Positions 33,734-43,485 of a stretch of DNA of 64,000 nucleotides are shown here, piece by piece. Source of the DNA: Pseudomonas serboccidentalis (lineage in GTDB: Bacteria; Pseudomonadota; Gammaproteobacteria; Pseudomonadales; Pseudomonadaceae); contig NZ_CP101655.1 of NCBI RefSeq assembly GCF_028830055.1, forward strand, positions 4,427,680-4,491,679. The letters are read 5' to 3'. The first letter of the stretch is position 1; every line of letters starts with the position of its first letter. A program made the position numbers and the translations under genes. The notes below the pieces were generated by a model that was not told the origin of the DNA, searched no databases, and worked only from the letters and a program-made list of their open reading frames with translations.

Positions 33734-34936
33734 GTGAACGCTCGCCTTATTGTCACCGCTCGGCTGATCTCCGACTTCGGTGCCTTCCTCAACATGGTCG
33801 CGCTGGCGACTTACGTCTACCTGCTGAGCAACAGCGCCATGAGCGTCGGGATCTTTCTGGCCAGCCGTGTCGGCGGGGGGATTTTTGCCAGTCTGGTCAG
33901 CACGCGATTCTATCGGCGCTGGAATGGCCGGGTGCCGCTGATCGCCTTCGATCTGTTGCGCGCGGCGCTGCTCGGCGGGTTATTGATCCTGCCGGTCAGT
34001 CAGCAGGCCTTGCTGTTGCCGGTGATCGCCTTCGGCCTGGGTTTTGGCAACTCGATGTTCGCCATCGGCCTCAACAGCCAGTTGCCGCGATTGATCGAAC
34101 CGGCGCAGTTGTTGAAAACCAATGCCTGGATCACCTCTGCGTCATCGGCGGCGATGGTCGGTGGCAGCCTGGTCTCTGGTTTGCTGGTGGCGGCATTCGG
34201 TTTCGAAACAGTGTTCGCGCTCAACGCGCTGACCTATTTGCTGGCGGCGCTGTTGATCGCACCATTGCGCTTCGACGCATCAGTAATCAACGTACAATCG
34301 GCCAGCGAACAGGGCGAATGGTCTGCCCTCCGGCAGGGCCTGCGCAGTGCTCCGGTGGTCGCGGCGATGCTCGCCGTAACCATGGCCGACACTCTGGGCA
34401 GCGCTGCGCACAACGTCGGGTTCCCGATCATTTCCAGACTGCTGACGCCCGATTCGGCCAGCACTACGCTGGGCCTGATGCTGGCGGTGTGGGCCAGCGG
34501 CAAACTGCTTGGTGCGCGGATTGCCAGTCGCCTCGAAGGCTCGGACAACCGCCATCTGGAGCGCCGGTTTTTCTTTGGCGTGGCGTTGATGTCCTGCGGT
34601 TTTATCCTGATGTTCCAGCAGCACAGTCTCTATGGTCTGTTGCTCTTTTCATTGCCGGCGGGGTTGGGTGACGGTTTTTCCGAGGTCGGCCTGATGTCGC
34701 GCCTGCAACGCGAACCGGAGCATCTGCGCCTGCCGATCTTCAGCTTCCTGACCTTGTTGCAAATGACCGGGTTCGGCATCGGTATGCTGATTGCCGCGTC
34801 GTTCTATGGCTGGTGGACGCCGGGTGCCGTGGTCCTGTTGTTCCACGGCATCCCGCTCGGCACCTTGTTGACGGTGAAGGGGCTGGCGCTCAGGCGCGAG
34901 CGGGTTGCGCGCAGCAGCCCGACGCCAGTTCCTTGA
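33734..34936 (+). CDS. MFS transporter (EntS-like)
   Basis: A 400-residue, 12-helix MFS protein starting VNARLIVTARLISDFGAFLNMVAL with typical loop 2-3 basic residues and the motif LRAALLGGLLILPV. It resembles the EntS/MFS_3 group of exporters; no substrate can be inferred. A GTG start is chosen because AAGGA lies six bases upstream; the open frame further upstream is the translated repeat element. The 3' end overlaps the convergent cueR gene by 47 bp. Confidence 0.85.
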   Translation: MNARLIVTARLISDFGAFLNMVALATYVYLLSNSAMSVGIFLASRVGGGIFASLVSTRFYRRWNGRVPLIAFDLLRAALLGGLLILPVSQQALLLPVIAFGLGFGNSMFAIGLNSQLPRLIEPAQLLKTNAWITSASSAAMVGGSLVSGLLVAAFGFETVFALNALTYLLAALLIAPLRFDASVINVQSASEQGEWSALRQGLRSAPVVAAMLAVTMADTLGSAAHNVGFPIISRLLTPDSASTTLGLMLAVWASGKLLGARIASRLEGSDNRHLERRFFFGVALMSCGFILMFQQHSLYGLLLFSLPAGLGDGFSEVGLMSRLQREPEHLRLPIFSFLTLLQMTGFGIGMLIAASFYGWWTPGAVVLLFHGIPLGTLLTVKGLALRRERVARSSPTPVP

Positions 34937-35303
34937 GGATCGGGCAATCGGGGCGCTGGTCGCCGTGACAGTGCTCGACCAGGTCCTGCAAGGTGTCGCG
35001 TAGCTCGCCGAGTTCGCGGATCTTCTGATTCAACTCGTCGATGTGCTGACGGGCCAGGGCCTTCACATCGGCACTGGCGCGTTGGCGATCCTGCCAGAGG
35101 GTCAGCAACTTGCCGACCTCCTCCAGCGAGAACCCCAGATCCCGCGAGCGCTTGATGAACGCCAGCGTGTGCAGATCGTCGTCGCCGTAAATCCGGTAGC
35201 CGCTGTCGGTACGATGGGCCGCCTTGAGCAAACCGATCGACTCGTAATAGCGGATCATTTTCGCGCTAAGGCCACTGTGCCGGGCTGCTTGGCCGATGTT
35301 CAT
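34890..35303 (-). CDS. cueR: Cu(I)-responsive MerR-family activator CueR
   Basis: A 137-residue MerR protein: an N-terminal winged helix ([26 protein letters not shown]), a dimerisation coil, and a C-terminal metal loop with Cys112 and Cys120 ([12 protein letters not shown]), exactly the CueR Cu+/Ag+ ligands, plus a CysCys pair at 130-131. It would activate copA and copZ at the 19-bp-spacer promoters found at 37724 and 38331. It overlaps the copA 3' end by 4 bp and so is co-transcribed with it. Confidence 0.95.
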   Translation of the reverse strand: MNIGQAARHSGLSAKMIRYYESIGLLKAAHRTDSGYRIYGDDDLHTLAFIKRSRDLGFSLEEVGKLLTLWQDRQRASADVKALARQHIDELNQKIRELGELRDTLQDLVEHCHGDQRPDCPILKELASGCCAQPARA

Positions 35304-37693
35304 CGGTGCTCCTCCAGATCCTTCGGTTTCCAGGTTTTCAACAGTAGCGCATTGCTCACCACGCTGACGCTCGACAGCGCCATCGCCGCGCCGGCCAGTA
35401 CCGGGTTGAGGAAGCCGAACGCTGCCAGTGGAATGCCGATCAGGTTGTAGACGAAGGCCCAGAACAGGTTCTGGCGGATTTTCGCGTAGGTCTTGCGGCT
35501 GATCTCCAGCGCCGCCGGTACCAGCCGTGGATCGCCGCGCATCAAGGTGATGCCGGCCGCGTGCATCGCCACGTCGGTGCCGCCGCCCATGGCAATGCCG
35601 ATGTCCGCTGCGGCGAGTGCCGGGGCGTCGTTGATGCCGTCGCCGACCATGGCCACCACACCGGTTTTCTTCAGTTCGGCGACGGTGGCGGCTTTGTCGG
35701 CCGGCAGCACCTCGGCGTGCACGTTCTGGATGCCCAGGGCTTCGGCGACCACTTTTGCGCTGCCGCGGTTGTCGCCGGTCAGCAGATGGCTGTGGATACC
35801 TCGGGCGGCCAGTTGCTGCACCGCTTGCAGTGCGCCGGGCTTGAGTGTGTCACCGAAGGCGAACAACCCGAGCACACGCGGTTCAGGGCTTTGCTCAATC
35901 AGCCACGACAAGGTCCGGCCTTCGCTTTCCCAGGCCTTGGCGGACTCGGCGAGGTTGCCGGTGCTCAAACCGCTTTCTTCCAGCAAGCGCCGGTTGCCCA
36001 GCGCCAGACGCCGACCCTCAAGATTGCCGGCAATGCCTCGGCCGGTCAGGGATTGGCTGTCGCTGACATCCGGCACACTCAGGGCGCGCTCGGCAGCCGC
36101 GTCCAGCACCGCTTTGGCCAGTGGATGCTCGCTGCCGCGCTGCAGGGCACCGGCCAGTGTCAGCAGGGTATTTTCGTCGCCATTCACTGCGCTGAAATGC
36201 GCGATGCGCGGGGTGCCGGAAGTCAGGGTGCCGGTCTTGTCGAAGACTACGTTGTCGACTTCATGGGCGCGTTCCAGCGCTTCGGCGTCCTTGATCAGAA
36301 TGCCGTGGCGCGCCGCCACGCCAGTGCCGGCCATGATCGCCGTCGGGGTGGCGAGGCCGAGGGCGCACGGACAGGCGATCACCAGCACGGCGACCGCGTT
36401 GATCAACGCGGTTTCCATCGGCGCGCCGTACAGCCACCAACCGATCAGGGTGGCGAGAGCAATCAGCAACACGGTGGGCACGAACACCTGGCTGACTTTA
36501 TCCACCAGTTTCTGGATCGGCGCTTTCGCCGCCTGGGCGTCTTCCACCAGCCGGATGATCCGCGACAGCACAGTTTCTGCGCCGAGGGCGGTGGTGCGCA
36601 CCAGCAGACGACCTTCACCGTTGATCGCACCGCCAGTGACCTTGTCGCCGGGCTGTTTCGGTACCGGCAGGCTTTCGCCGCTGATCAGCGCTTCGTCAGC
36701 GTGGCTCTGGCCTTCCAGCACTTCGCCGTCCACCGGGAAGCGTTCGCCGGGTTTGACCAAGACCTGATCGTTCAGGCGCAGGGCGCTGATCGCCACATCT
36801 TGCTCGCGGCCGTCGATTACTTGAATCGCCCGTTCCGGGCGCAAGGCTTCGAGCGCGCGAATGGCGCTGGCAGTCTGGCGTTTGGCGCGGCTTTCGAGGT
36901 ATTTGCCGAGCAGCACCAGGGCGATCACTACGGCTGACGCTTCGAAATACAGATGCGGCATGCGCCCGGCAGCGGTCGCCCATTCGTACAGGCTCAGGCC
37001 ATAACCGGCGCTGGTGCCGAGGGCGACCAGCAAGTCCATGTTGCCGGCCCCGGCGCGCACGGCTTTCCACGCGGCGACATAGAAACGTGCACCGAAAATG
37101 AACTGCACCGGCGTGGCAAGGGCGAATTGCACCCAGGCCGGGAGCATCCAGTGAATGCCGAACGGTTGCAGCAGCATCGGCAACACCAGCGGCAAGGCCA
37201 GGGCGATCGCGCAGATCAGCGCCCAGCGCTCATGTTGCAGGCGTTGTTGCTGGTTATCGTTGGCGGGATGTTCGGCTTGCCAGACGCTGGCCGAGTAACC
37301 GGCCTTGCTCACGGCGTCGAGCAGCGACTGTGGATCGACCTGACCGAGCAATTCGAGGTGCGCGCGTTCGTTGGCGAGGTTGACGCTGACGCTTTTAACA
37401 CCGGGGACTTTGTTCAGGGCGCGTTCGACACGGCCAACGCAGGAGGCGCAGGTCATGCCCTCGATGCTCAACTCGACAGTCTGCTGCGGTACGCTGTAAC
37501 CGGCGTGCTCCACCGCCTCCATCAACGCCGGCAAGCTGTCGCCGGGGGCCTGGACGCGGGCCCGCTCGGTGGCGAGATTGACGCTCACGGCACTGGCACC
37601 GCTGACTTTGCTCAACGCCCGCTCGACACGCCCGGCGCAACTGGCGCAGGTCATGCCGGCAATCGGCAGATCGAAAGTGATGGAATCGGACAT
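35300..37693 (-). CDS. copA: Cu(I)-exporting P1B-type ATPase CopA
   Basis: A 797-residue copper pump. It has two N-terminal metal-binding domains with CxxC at residues 16-19 ([10 protein letters not shown]) and 82-85 ([10 protein letters not shown]), eight membrane helices, the transport-site motif [12 protein letters not shown] near 440, the phosphorylation loop DKTGTLT near 484 and [11 protein letters not shown]. It exports Cu(I) from cytoplasm to periplasm. It is the first gene of copA-cueR, with a CueR-type promoter 30 bases upstream of the ATG. Confidence 0.97.
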   Translation of the reverse strand: MSDSITFDLPIAGMTCASCAGRVERALSKVSGASAVSVNLATERARVQAPGDSLPALMEAVEHAGYSVPQQTVELSIEGMTCASCVGRVERALNKVPGVKSVSVNLANERAHLELLGQVDPQSLLDAVSKAGYSASVWQAEHPANDNQQQRLQHERWALICAIALALPLVLPMLLQPFGIHWMLPAWVQFALATPVQFIFGARFYVAAWKAVRAGAGNMDLLVALGTSAGYGLSLYEWATAAGRMPHLYFEASAVVIALVLLGKYLESRAKRQTASAIRALEALRPERAIQVIDGREQDVAISALRLNDQVLVKPGERFPVDGEVLEGQSHADEALISGESLPVPKQPGDKVTGGAINGEGRLLVRTTALGAETVLSRIIRLVEDAQAAKAPIQKLVDKVSQVFVPTVLLIALATLIGWWLYGAPMETALINAVAVLVIACPCALGLATPTAIMAGTGVAARHGILIKDAEALERAHEVDNVVFDKTGTLTSGTPRIAHFSAVNGDENTLLTLAGALQRGSEHPLAKAVLDAAAERALSVPDVSDSQSLTGRGIAGNLEGRRLALGNRRLLEESGLSTGNLAESAKAWESEGRTLSWLIEQSPEPRVLGLFAFGDTLKPGALQAVQQLAARGIHSHLLTGDNRGSAKVVAEALGIQNVHAEVLPADKAATVAELKKTGVVAMVGDGINDAPALAAADIGIAMGGGTDVAMHAAGITLMRGDPRLVPAALEISRKTYAKIRQNLFWAFVYNLIGIPLAAFGFLNPVLAGAAMALSSVSVVSNALLLKTWKPKDLEEHR

Positions 37694-37723
37694 CGGTCGT
37701 ACTCCCTGTAGTAGATACCTACA

Positions 37724-37754
37724 AGGATCAACCTTGCCATGCGGGCAAGGTCAA
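37724..37754 (-). promoter_or_regulatory. CueR-type promoter/operator of copA
   Basis: On the minus strand TTGACC (37754-37749) and GATCCT (37729-37724) are separated by 19 bases, the over-long spacer used by MerR-family activators. The dyad ACCTTGCC-N5-GGCAAGGT (37731-37751) fills the spacer. The copZ promoter has the same layout. Confidence 0.88.
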
Positions 37755-37758
37755 GCGC

Positions 37759-37850
37759 AAAAGATCGGACGATCGCTGCCCGAGCCTTCGGCAGCTCCTG
37801 CATTGGAATGCAATCCCACCTGTAGGAGCTGCCGAAGGCTGCGATCTTTT
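37759..37850. repeat. Dispersed inverted repeat, GTAGGAGCTGCC family (variant arm)
   Basis: The right arm is standard (TGTAGGAGCTGCCGAAGGCT, then GCGATCTTTT). The left arm carries the variant GATCGGACGATCGCTGCCCG before AGCCTTCGGCAGCTCC, also seen (as GATCGTCCGATTGCGGCCCG) at 51337-51440. Confidence 0.88.
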
Positions 37851-37859
37851 ACTGGCGAC

Positions 37860-38243
37860 TCAATATTCGAGGGCGGCAGGTCGCAGGTACATACCTTTGG
37901 CAGATGCCGCGATCCGGTACTTCACCACGTCTCCGGCCTTGAGTGTGATTTCCTGAGCCGGTGGTGCCAGCATGCCTGGCTTGCAACCCGGGACCTGACT
38001 CGGCTCAAGCTTCAGGCGTATGGAAAACGTGCCATGTTGCAGGTTGAACGAGGTGGACTGCTCCTGCAGCAGGCGCCCGGCAAACTGGTCCTGAATGTAC
38101 ACGCCGATCTCGCAGGACGTCGGCACTTCCAGGCGCTCGCGCGAGATGATCAGAACCGCGTAGTCCTCACCGGTCGCATTGGCCTGGGGCAGGGCGGCAA
38201 AGAGGCTGAGCAAGCCAAACAGGCTGAAAGCTGACCAGCGCAT
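37860..38243 (-). CDS. Periplasmic protein of unknown function in the copper locus
   Basis: A 127-residue exported protein: signal peptide ending ALPQANA, then a compact beta-rich domain (DYAVLIISRERLEVPTSC, GVYIQDQFAGRLLQ, GTFSIRLKLEPSQVPGCKPG). Two cysteines, in TSCEIG and PGCKPG, could form a disulfide. AGGAG precedes the ATG at 38243. It lies between copA-cueR and copZ, but on its own transcript. I recognise no named family; a copper-stress link is only positional. Confidence 0.75.
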   Translation of the reverse strand: MRWSAFSLFGLLSLFAALPQANATGEDYAVLIISRERLEVPTSCEIGVYIQDQFAGRLLQEQSTSFNLQHGTFSIRLKLEPSQVPGCKPGMLAPPAQEITLKAGDVVKYRIAASAKGMYLRPAALEY

Positions 38244-38330
38244 GGCTGAATCTCCTGAATTTGAGTCATTGATGCGCGCAGCTTGGCTGAGCGCGACGCC
38301 GAATGCCAGCCCGGCAGTTTTTTGCAGAAC

Positions 38331-38361
38331 TTGACCTTGCCATGGTGGCAAGCTCGACACT
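38331..38361 (+). promoter_or_regulatory. CueR-type promoter/operator of copZ
   Basis: TTGACC (38331-38336), 19-base spacer, GACACT (38356-38361). The spacer contains CTTGCC-ATGGT-GGCAAG, matching the copA operator in 11 of the outer positions. It is 31 bases upstream of the copZ ATG. Confidence 0.85.
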
Positions 38362-38391
38362 GCCGGCAACCTCACTCAAAGGAGTCAATCC

Positions 38392-38592
38392 ATGCAAGTG
38401 TTCAACGTTCAAGGCATGTCCTGCGGTCACTGTGTCAAAGCCATCACCAATGCGCTGCAGGCCAAGGATCCGGCAGCCAGCGTACGGGTTGATCTGGCGG
38501 CCAACGAAGTCGGCGTCGAGAGTTCGCTCAGCCCCGAGCAGGTGATCGAGGTCATCAGCGAAGAGGGCTACCAGGTAAAATTGGCCGGATGA
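38392..38592 (+). CDS. copZ: Copper chaperone CopZ
   Basis: A 66-residue heavy-metal-associated domain: QVFNVQGMSCGHCVKAIT places the CxxC copper ligands at residues 11 and 14, with the typical beta-alpha-beta-beta-alpha-beta ending VIEVISEEGYQVKLAG. It buffers cytoplasmic Cu(I) and hands it to CopA. AAAGGAG lies upstream. It is a single gene under its own CueR-type promoter. Confidence 0.93.
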   Translation: MQVFNVQGMSCGHCVKAITNALQAKDPAASVRVDLAANEVGVESSLSPEQVIEVISEEGYQVKLAG

Positions 38593-38601
38593 TCAAAAGC
38601 A

Positions 38602-38678
38602 AAAAGATCGCAGCCTACGGCAGCTCCTGCAAGGTATTGGTGTGGCTCCAGTAGGAGCTGCCGAAGGCTGCGATCTTT
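38602..38678. repeat. Dispersed inverted repeat, GTAGGAGCTGCC family
   Basis: AAGATCGCAGCCTACGGCAG and the matching arm ending CCGAAGGCTGCGATCTT, starting about ten bases after the copZ stop. Confidence 0.88.
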
Positions 38679-38810
38679 TGATCTTTGCAGGCAAGCTCCA
38701 CAGTGCAGTTCGTCTGACTTTCTAATAGTTAGCGAGCTATCGGAATGTTCAAGGCGTCCCGGCGCGGCTAGACTGTCGGGCTGCCGACTTCAATCCCACC
38801 TGGATGCCTG

Positions 38811-40013
38811 ATGAACTTCCGTACCATTCTGATTCTCGGTGCCCTGAGCGCCTTCGGTCCGCTGGCGATCGACTTCTATTTGCCGGCGTTCCCGTCGATG
38901 GCGTTGGCCTTTGGCACCGATGAAAAACACGTTCAGTTGACACTGGCAGCGTATTTCGCTGGCCTGTCGATCGGGCAGTTGCTGTATGGCCCGGTGGCCG
39001 ACCGTTTCGGTCGGCGTGTGCCGCTGCTCGTCGGCGTCGGCCTGTTCACGCTGGCCTCGCTGGCGTGCGCCTACGCACCGAATCTGGAGTGGCTGATCGG
39101 TGCACGCTTCGTCCAGGCCTTGGGCGGTTGTGCGGGGATGGTGATTTCCCGGGCGGTGGTCAGTGACAAGTGCGATGCCGTCGGTTCGGCCAAAGTCTTC
39201 TCGCAATTGATGCTGGTGATGGGCCTGGCGCCGATCCTGGCACCGCTGCTCGGCGGTCTGTTGGTCAACACCACGGGTTGGCAATCGATCTTCCTGGCAC
39301 TGACCGGCTTCAGTGCCCTGGCTGGCCTCGCCGTGGCGCTCGGCCTGCCGGAAAGTCTGCCGGATTACGTGCCGCGCCAACCCTTGTCCGGGGCGCTGCG
39401 CCAATACGGGCGCTTGTTCGGCGACCGGGTGTTCCTCGGCCACGCTCTGACCGGCGGCATCGCGGTCGCCGGGATGTTTTCCTATATCGCCGGTTCACCG
39501 TTCGTCTTCATCAAACTCTACGGCGTGCCGGCCGAGCACTTCGGCTGGCTGTTCGGCGCCAATGCAGCGGGTTTCATTCTGGTGGCTCAGGTCAACGCGC
39601 GTTTGCTGGCCAAGCGCGGTCCGGCGTTCTTGCTGGCGCGCGCGGTGTGGGTGTATCTGTTGGCGGGGGCGACTTTGCTGGCGGTCAGCGCGTTGCACAC
39701 CGAGGCGTTGTGGCCGTTGTTGATTCCGCTGTTCGTGTGCATCGCCAGCCTCGGCTGCATCCTGCCCAATGCCTCGGCGTGTGCGATGAACGGCCAGGGT
39801 GCACGCGCCGGCAGTGCCTCGGCGCTGATGGGCTGTCTGCAGTTCAGTGTGGCGTCCGGTGCGGCGTCACTGGTGGGGATTCTGCACGACGGCAGTGCCA
39901 TGCCGATGGCTATCGTCATCAGCTTGTGTGGATTGCTGGTGGTGAGCGTCGCGATGTACACCCGGCGTTTGCAGAATGCCCGGGCGCTGGCGCAAGCACA
40001 GGCCGAAGCCTGA
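38811..40013 (+). CDS. Bcr/CflA-family drug-resistance MFS transporter
   Basis: A 400-residue, 12-helix MFS protein of Bcr/CflA type: start ILGALSAFGPLAIDFYLPAFPSMA, motif A GPVADRFGRRVPLLVG and late ILPNASACAMNGQGARAGSASALMG, all characteristic of this group. Relatives export bicyclomycin, chloramphenicol or sulfonamides; the substrate here is unknown. The converging small gene follows four bases after its stop. Confidence 0.93.
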   Translation: MNFRTILILGALSAFGPLAIDFYLPAFPSMALAFGTDEKHVQLTLAAYFAGLSIGQLLYGPVADRFGRRVPLLVGVGLFTLASLACAYAPNLEWLIGARFVQALGGCAGMVISRAVVSDKCDAVGSAKVFSQLMLVMGLAPILAPLLGGLLVNTTGWQSIFLALTGFSALAGLAVALGLPESLPDYVPRQPLSGALRQYGRLFGDRVFLGHALTGGIAVAGMFSYIAGSPFVFIKLYGVPAEHFGWLFGANAAGFILVAQVNARLLAKRGPAFLLARAVWVYLLAGATLLAVSALHTEALWPLLIPLFVCIASLGCILPNASACAMNGQGARAGSASALMGCLQFSVASGAASLVGILHDGSAMPMAIVISLCGLLVVSVAMYTRRLQNARALAQAQAEA

Positions 40014-40017
40014 TGGC

Positions 40018-40191
40018 TCAGCCGGCGGCGCGTTGCTGTCCGGGTTGGGGAATCTGATGGGGTGCGTGCAGGCGCGCTTCGAGGGTGCGGGTGAAGGCGA
40101 GAGCCTCGGCTTCACTGCGAAATGTCACGGCGTGCTGGTCCAGACGAACCTGCCATTGGGACTTTGCCACTTCTTTTATCAGGATCTTCAT
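40018..40191 (-). CDS. Small conserved hypothetical protein (57 aa)
   Basis: A short basic protein starting MKILIKEVAKSQWQVRLDQ and containing FRSEAEALAFTRTLEARLHAPH. The ATG at 40191 has an excellent GGGAGG site seven bases upstream, and codon use is normal. I do not recognise a function; it looks like a small beta-hairpin/helix domain in which residues WQVRLDQHAVTFRSEAEA resemble DUF2188-type proteins. Confidence 0.65.
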   Translation of the reverse strand: MKILIKEVAKSQWQVRLDQHAVTFRSEAEALAFTRTLEARLHAPHQIPQPGQQRAAG

Positions 40192-40290
40192 TGCTGACCT
40201 CCCTTGTGTAAAAGATGCATCGCAGAGGTTTCGAGTGTAGACCTGAATACGATCGGATTTGTGACAACGATCAAGCATCTGACTGACGGC

Positions 40291-40328
40291 AAAAATCAGC
40301 GCCAGCCCTTGGAGAGACTGGCGCTGAT
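40291..40328 (-). terminator. Intrinsic terminator of the quinone-reductase-like gene
   Basis: ATCAGCGCCAG and CTGGCGCTGAT form a perfect 11-bp stem; on the minus strand a T-run (TTTTT) follows. It is 17 bases after the reductase stop. Confidence 0.9.
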
Positions 40329-40344
40329 GACGACTTTCGGATTC

Positions 40345-41358
40345 TCAGAAACTTTCTAAAACAATTTTGCCCTTGGCCTTGCCGCTTTCCAGCAGCTCGT
40401 GCGCGCGACGCAGGTTCGCCGCATTGATCGTGCCGAAATGCTCGCCCACGGTGGTCTTCAACGTTCCCGCATCAATCAGCGCGGCCACGCGGTTGAGCAG
40501 GTTGTGCTGCTCGATCATGTCCGGGGTTTCGAACAGCGAGCGGGTGTACATGAATTCCCAATGCAGCGACAGGCTCTTGCGCTTGAGTTTGGTCACGTCC
40601 AGCGACTTCGGATCGTCGATCAACGCCAGTTTGCCCTGCGGTGCCAATGCCTCGATCAGTTGATCGAGGTGATGCTCGGTCTGGGTCAGGCTGGCGACGT
40701 GGGTCACGTGGTCGATTCCGGCGCGTTTGAGTTCTTCGCTCAGTGGCTGGCTGTGGTCGATCACCAGATCGGCGCCCAGCGCCGTCACCCAGTCGCGAGT
40801 TTGCGCGCGGGACGCGGTGCCGATCACTTTGAGCCCCGTCAACTGCTTGGACAATTGAGTGAGGATCGAGCCCACCCCACCGGCAGCGCCGACGATCAGC
40901 AGGCTCTCGCCTTCATCGGTTTGGCCTTCGCGGACCTGCAGGCGCTCGAACAGCAGTTCCCAGGCGGTGATGGCGGTCAGCGGCAGGGCGGCGGCTTCGG
41001 CGAAACCGAGGGACTTGGGCATGTGGCCGACAATGCGCTCATCGACTACGTGCAGCTCGCTGTTGCCCCCGGCGCGAGCGATGGAGCCGGCGTAAAACAC
41101 CTTGTCACCGGCCTTGAACAGGGTCACTTCGCTGCCGACGGCCTTGACCACACCGGCCACGTCCCAGCCCAGCACTTTCGCCGCGCCGTTTTCCGGCGCT
41201 ACGTTCTGCCGCACTTTGGTATCGACCGGGTTGACCGAGATGGCTCTGACTTCCACCAGCAGGTCGCGCGGCCCGGCGACCGGTTCTGGCAGTTCGATGT
41301 CCTGCAGGGATTTTTCGTCGCTGATCGGCAGGGAGGCGTAATAGGCGATGGCTTTCAT
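40345..41358 (-). CDS. Zinc-type alcohol dehydrogenase / quinone reductase family protein
   Basis: A 337-residue medium-chain reductase without structural-zinc cysteines: VSVNPVDTKVRQ, GWDVAGVV, the NADP-binding LLIVGAAGGVGSILTQLSKQL near residue 155 and a C-terminal ARELLESGKAKGKIVL. It is like the zinc-independent QOR/ZADH-type enzymes that reduce quinones or enals. It is divergent from the LysR gene, which may regulate it. The exact substrate is unknown. Confidence 0.9.
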   Translation of the reverse strand: MKAIAYYASLPISDEKSLQDIELPEPVAGPRDLLVEVRAISVNPVDTKVRQNVAPENGAAKVLGWDVAGVVKAVGSEVTLFKAGDKVFYAGSIARAGGNSELHVVDERIVGHMPKSLGFAEAAALPLTAITAWELLFERLQVREGQTDEGESLLIVGAAGGVGSILTQLSKQLTGLKVIGTASRAQTRDWVTALGADLVIDHSQPLSEELKRAGIDHVTHVASLTQTEHHLDQLIEALAPQGKLALIDDPKSLDVTKLKRKSLSLHWEFMYTRSLFETPDMIEQHNLLNRVAALIDAGTLKTTVGEHFGTINAANLRRAHELLESGKAKGKIVLESF

Positions 41359-41507
41359 GACTTGCTCCGTAACGGTAATAGAAGAAGGGCTCGGTGGCTC
41401 AAGCCGTGATCAATTTCGATGGACAGATCATTAGCTATTTCTCGGCGCGATAAAACCGGCTAAAAGAGCAGTCTCTTTCAATGATTTTTTGATAATCGAG
41501 GCTGAGA

Positions 41508-42437
41508 ATGCTGCGTTTCGATGATTTGCAGTTGTTCGTCCGCGCGGCGGATCTGGGCAGTCTGTCGGCGGCGGCGCGGGTCATGGACATGTCTGCTGCA
41601 GTGGCCAGTGCCGCACTCAAGCGCATCGAACAGCAACTGGGCGCCCGTCTGCTGGCCCGCTCGACCCGCAGCCTGCGCCTGACCGCCGAGGGTGAAGGCT
41701 TTCTCGAATACGCCCGCGTCGCCTTGAGCCAACTGGACGAGGGACGGCGCTACCTGTCCAGCGCGCAGGATCAGGTCTGCGGGATCCTGCAGTTGTCGGC
41801 GCCATCGGACTTCGGCCGCAACCTGTTGCTGCCGTGGCTCGACGAGTTTCAGCGCGAACATCCGAAGCTGACGGTGCGTCTGCTGCTGGGTGATCGCATC
41901 GCCGACCTGTTCCGCCAGCCGGTGGACATCGCCTTGCGCTACGGCGAGCCGGAAGACTCCAGCCTGGTGGCCCTGCCTATCGCGCCGGACAATCGCCGCG
42001 TGCTTTGTGCATCGCCGGCGTACCTGGCGCGTCACGGTGAACCGCGCCAGCTCGAACAACTGACGCAGCACAATTGCCTGCTGTACATGCTCGGCAGCCG
42101 GGTGCATGACCGTTGGAGTTTTCATGATGGCAAACGCGAGATCGGCCTGACCGTCAGCGGTGACCGCTTCAGTGATGACGCCGACGTGGTGCGGCTGTGG
42201 GCGGTGGCGGGGGCGGGAATCGCCTACAAGTCGTGGCTCGATGTCGGGGCGGACGTCCTTGCCGGGCGTCTCAAGGTGTTGCTGCCGCAATTGCAGTGCG
42301 AGCGTGCTCCGCTGAATCTGTTGTGCGCTCATCGCGCACAATTGAGTAAGCCGGTGAACCTTCTAAGGGAAATGCTCGCCAGCCGATGCGCCGAACTGAG
42401 TAGTCAATTTCCGCATTTCCCGAAAGTTGATCATTAG
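41508..42437 (+). CDS. LysR-family regulator next to the reductase
   Basis: A 309-residue LysR protein: N-terminal winged helix (DDLQLFVRAADLGSLSAAARVMDMSAAVASAALKRIE) and a periplasmic-binding-like effector domain (CGILQLSAPSDFGRNLLLPWLDEF). The 149-base divergent region toward the reductase is the obvious target. The effector is unknown. It resembles the CrgA-type subgroup with the RLTAEGEGFLEYAR linker. Confidence 0.92.
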   Translation: MLRFDDLQLFVRAADLGSLSAAARVMDMSAAVASAALKRIEQQLGARLLARSTRSLRLTAEGEGFLEYARVALSQLDEGRRYLSSAQDQVCGILQLSAPSDFGRNLLLPWLDEFQREHPKLTVRLLLGDRIADLFRQPVDIALRYGEPEDSSLVALPIAPDNRRVLCASPAYLARHGEPRQLEQLTQHNCLLYMLGSRVHDRWSFHDGKREIGLTVSGDRFSDDADVVRLWAVAGAGIAYKSWLDVGADVLAGRLKVLLPQLQCERAPLNLLCAHRAQLSKPVNLLREMLASRCAELSSQFPHFPKVDH

Positions 42438-42753
42438 TCGCAGGCAATTAGCGAAATTTCACTCAGGAACTATCACCATTCGTGTCAGCCACGGCGCAGG
42501 AAGCGGCGTGCATCCCGCTTATACTAGCGACCGCCTCAAACCTGCACCGATAACCGGCCAGGACCGAATCAGGCCGGTTCCTCCAGAGCCGGGTCAGCGG
42601 TGCGCAAACACCGCAGACACGCCCTTGACGGGTGCTGCACCACCGGCCGGCCTTGCTCCGGTTGATGGCGTTTTACGCGTCTTGGCCGACGACACATTAC
42701 TGGTCAAGATGTCTTCGAGCAGTAGACGATACGATTCAACAGGGAGTGAATAC
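42438..42753 (+). promoter_or_regulatory. Gene-free leader upstream of the ArsR-like gene
   Basis: A 316-base stretch without a convincing gene. It holds a TATACT at 42520-42525 (possible -10) and an 8-bp dyad AACCGGCC/GGCCGGTT (42552-42579). The open frame through it is not protein-like. Confidence 0.35.
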
Positions 42754-43485
42754 ATGGAACATGCACCTTGCATCAGCCAGATCGCCACGCTGCTGGCCGA
42801 CCCCAAGCGCAGTGCGATGATGTGGGCGTTGATGGATGGCGCGGCCCGCCAGACCGAGGAGCTGGCGCTGCTGGCAGGGTTGTCGCCATCGTCTGCCAGT
42901 GCGCACCTGGGGCGCTTGTCCGCCGGCGGTCTGTTGAAAGTCGAGGCCCGTGGGCGCAAGCGCTTTTTCCGCCTGGCCGCCCCGGAAATCGCCGCAGCCA
43001 TCGAAGCGCTGGCCAGTGCCACGATCGCCAGTGCACCGCGCGACATTCCTCACGTATTCAAGCGCTCGACACCGATCGCCAATCCCCAGACCGCACCGTC
43101 TTCGCTGTTGCGCGCGCGTTTTTGCGATGACCATCTGGGTGGCACGCTGGCCGCCGATCTGTATCAGCGCCTGCTCGATACCGGCTGGATCGAACAGATC
43201 GAGCAGCGCGTCATGGTGACTCTCAAGGGGTCGACGCAACTGGCCAACCGGGGCGTGTTCATCCAGGCCCTGGCCCATCGCAAGGCTCAGGTGGCGTGCG
43301 CCTGTCCGGACTGGAGCGAACGGCGTCCGCACCTGGGGGGCGCGCTCGGAGCGGCGCTGCTGCAGCTGTTCATGCAGTCCGGCTGGCTGACGCTGCCCAA
43401 GGACTCGCGTGCCTTGCAGGTGACCCCGGCCGGACAGCGGGAAATTCACCGTTTTGCCAAGGAAACCGAGCTGGAGTTGGCGTAA
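42754..43485 (+). CDS. ArsR-like winged-helix regulator
   Basis: A 243-residue protein. The N-terminal 85 residues form an ArsR-type helix-turn-helix (ISQIATLLADPKRSAMMWALMDGAARQTEELALLAGLSPSSASAHLGRLSAGGLLKV, quoted by position 6-62), followed by a larger C-terminal domain with CACPDWSERRPHLGGALGAAL. AGGGAG precedes the ATG. It has no classic metal-site CxC in the recognition helix. It may control the MFS gene immediately downstream (131 bases). Confidence 0.85.
   Translation: MEHAPCISQIATLLADPKRSAMMWALMDGAARQTEELALLAGLSPSSASAHLGRLSAGGLLKVEARGRKRFFRLAAPEIAAAIEALASATIASAPRDIPHVFKRSTPIANPQTAPSSLLRARFCDDHLGGTLAADLYQRLLDTGWIEQIEQRVMVTLKGSTQLANRGVFIQALAHRKAQVACACPDWSERRPHLGGALGAALLQLFMQSGWLTLPKDSRALQVTPAGQREIHRFAKETELELA

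Noticed and set aside
42427..42753. Longer ArsR-like protein starting upstream
   Set aside because: The upstream frame is proline/threonine-rich with no family sequence; ATG 42754 has AGGGAG.
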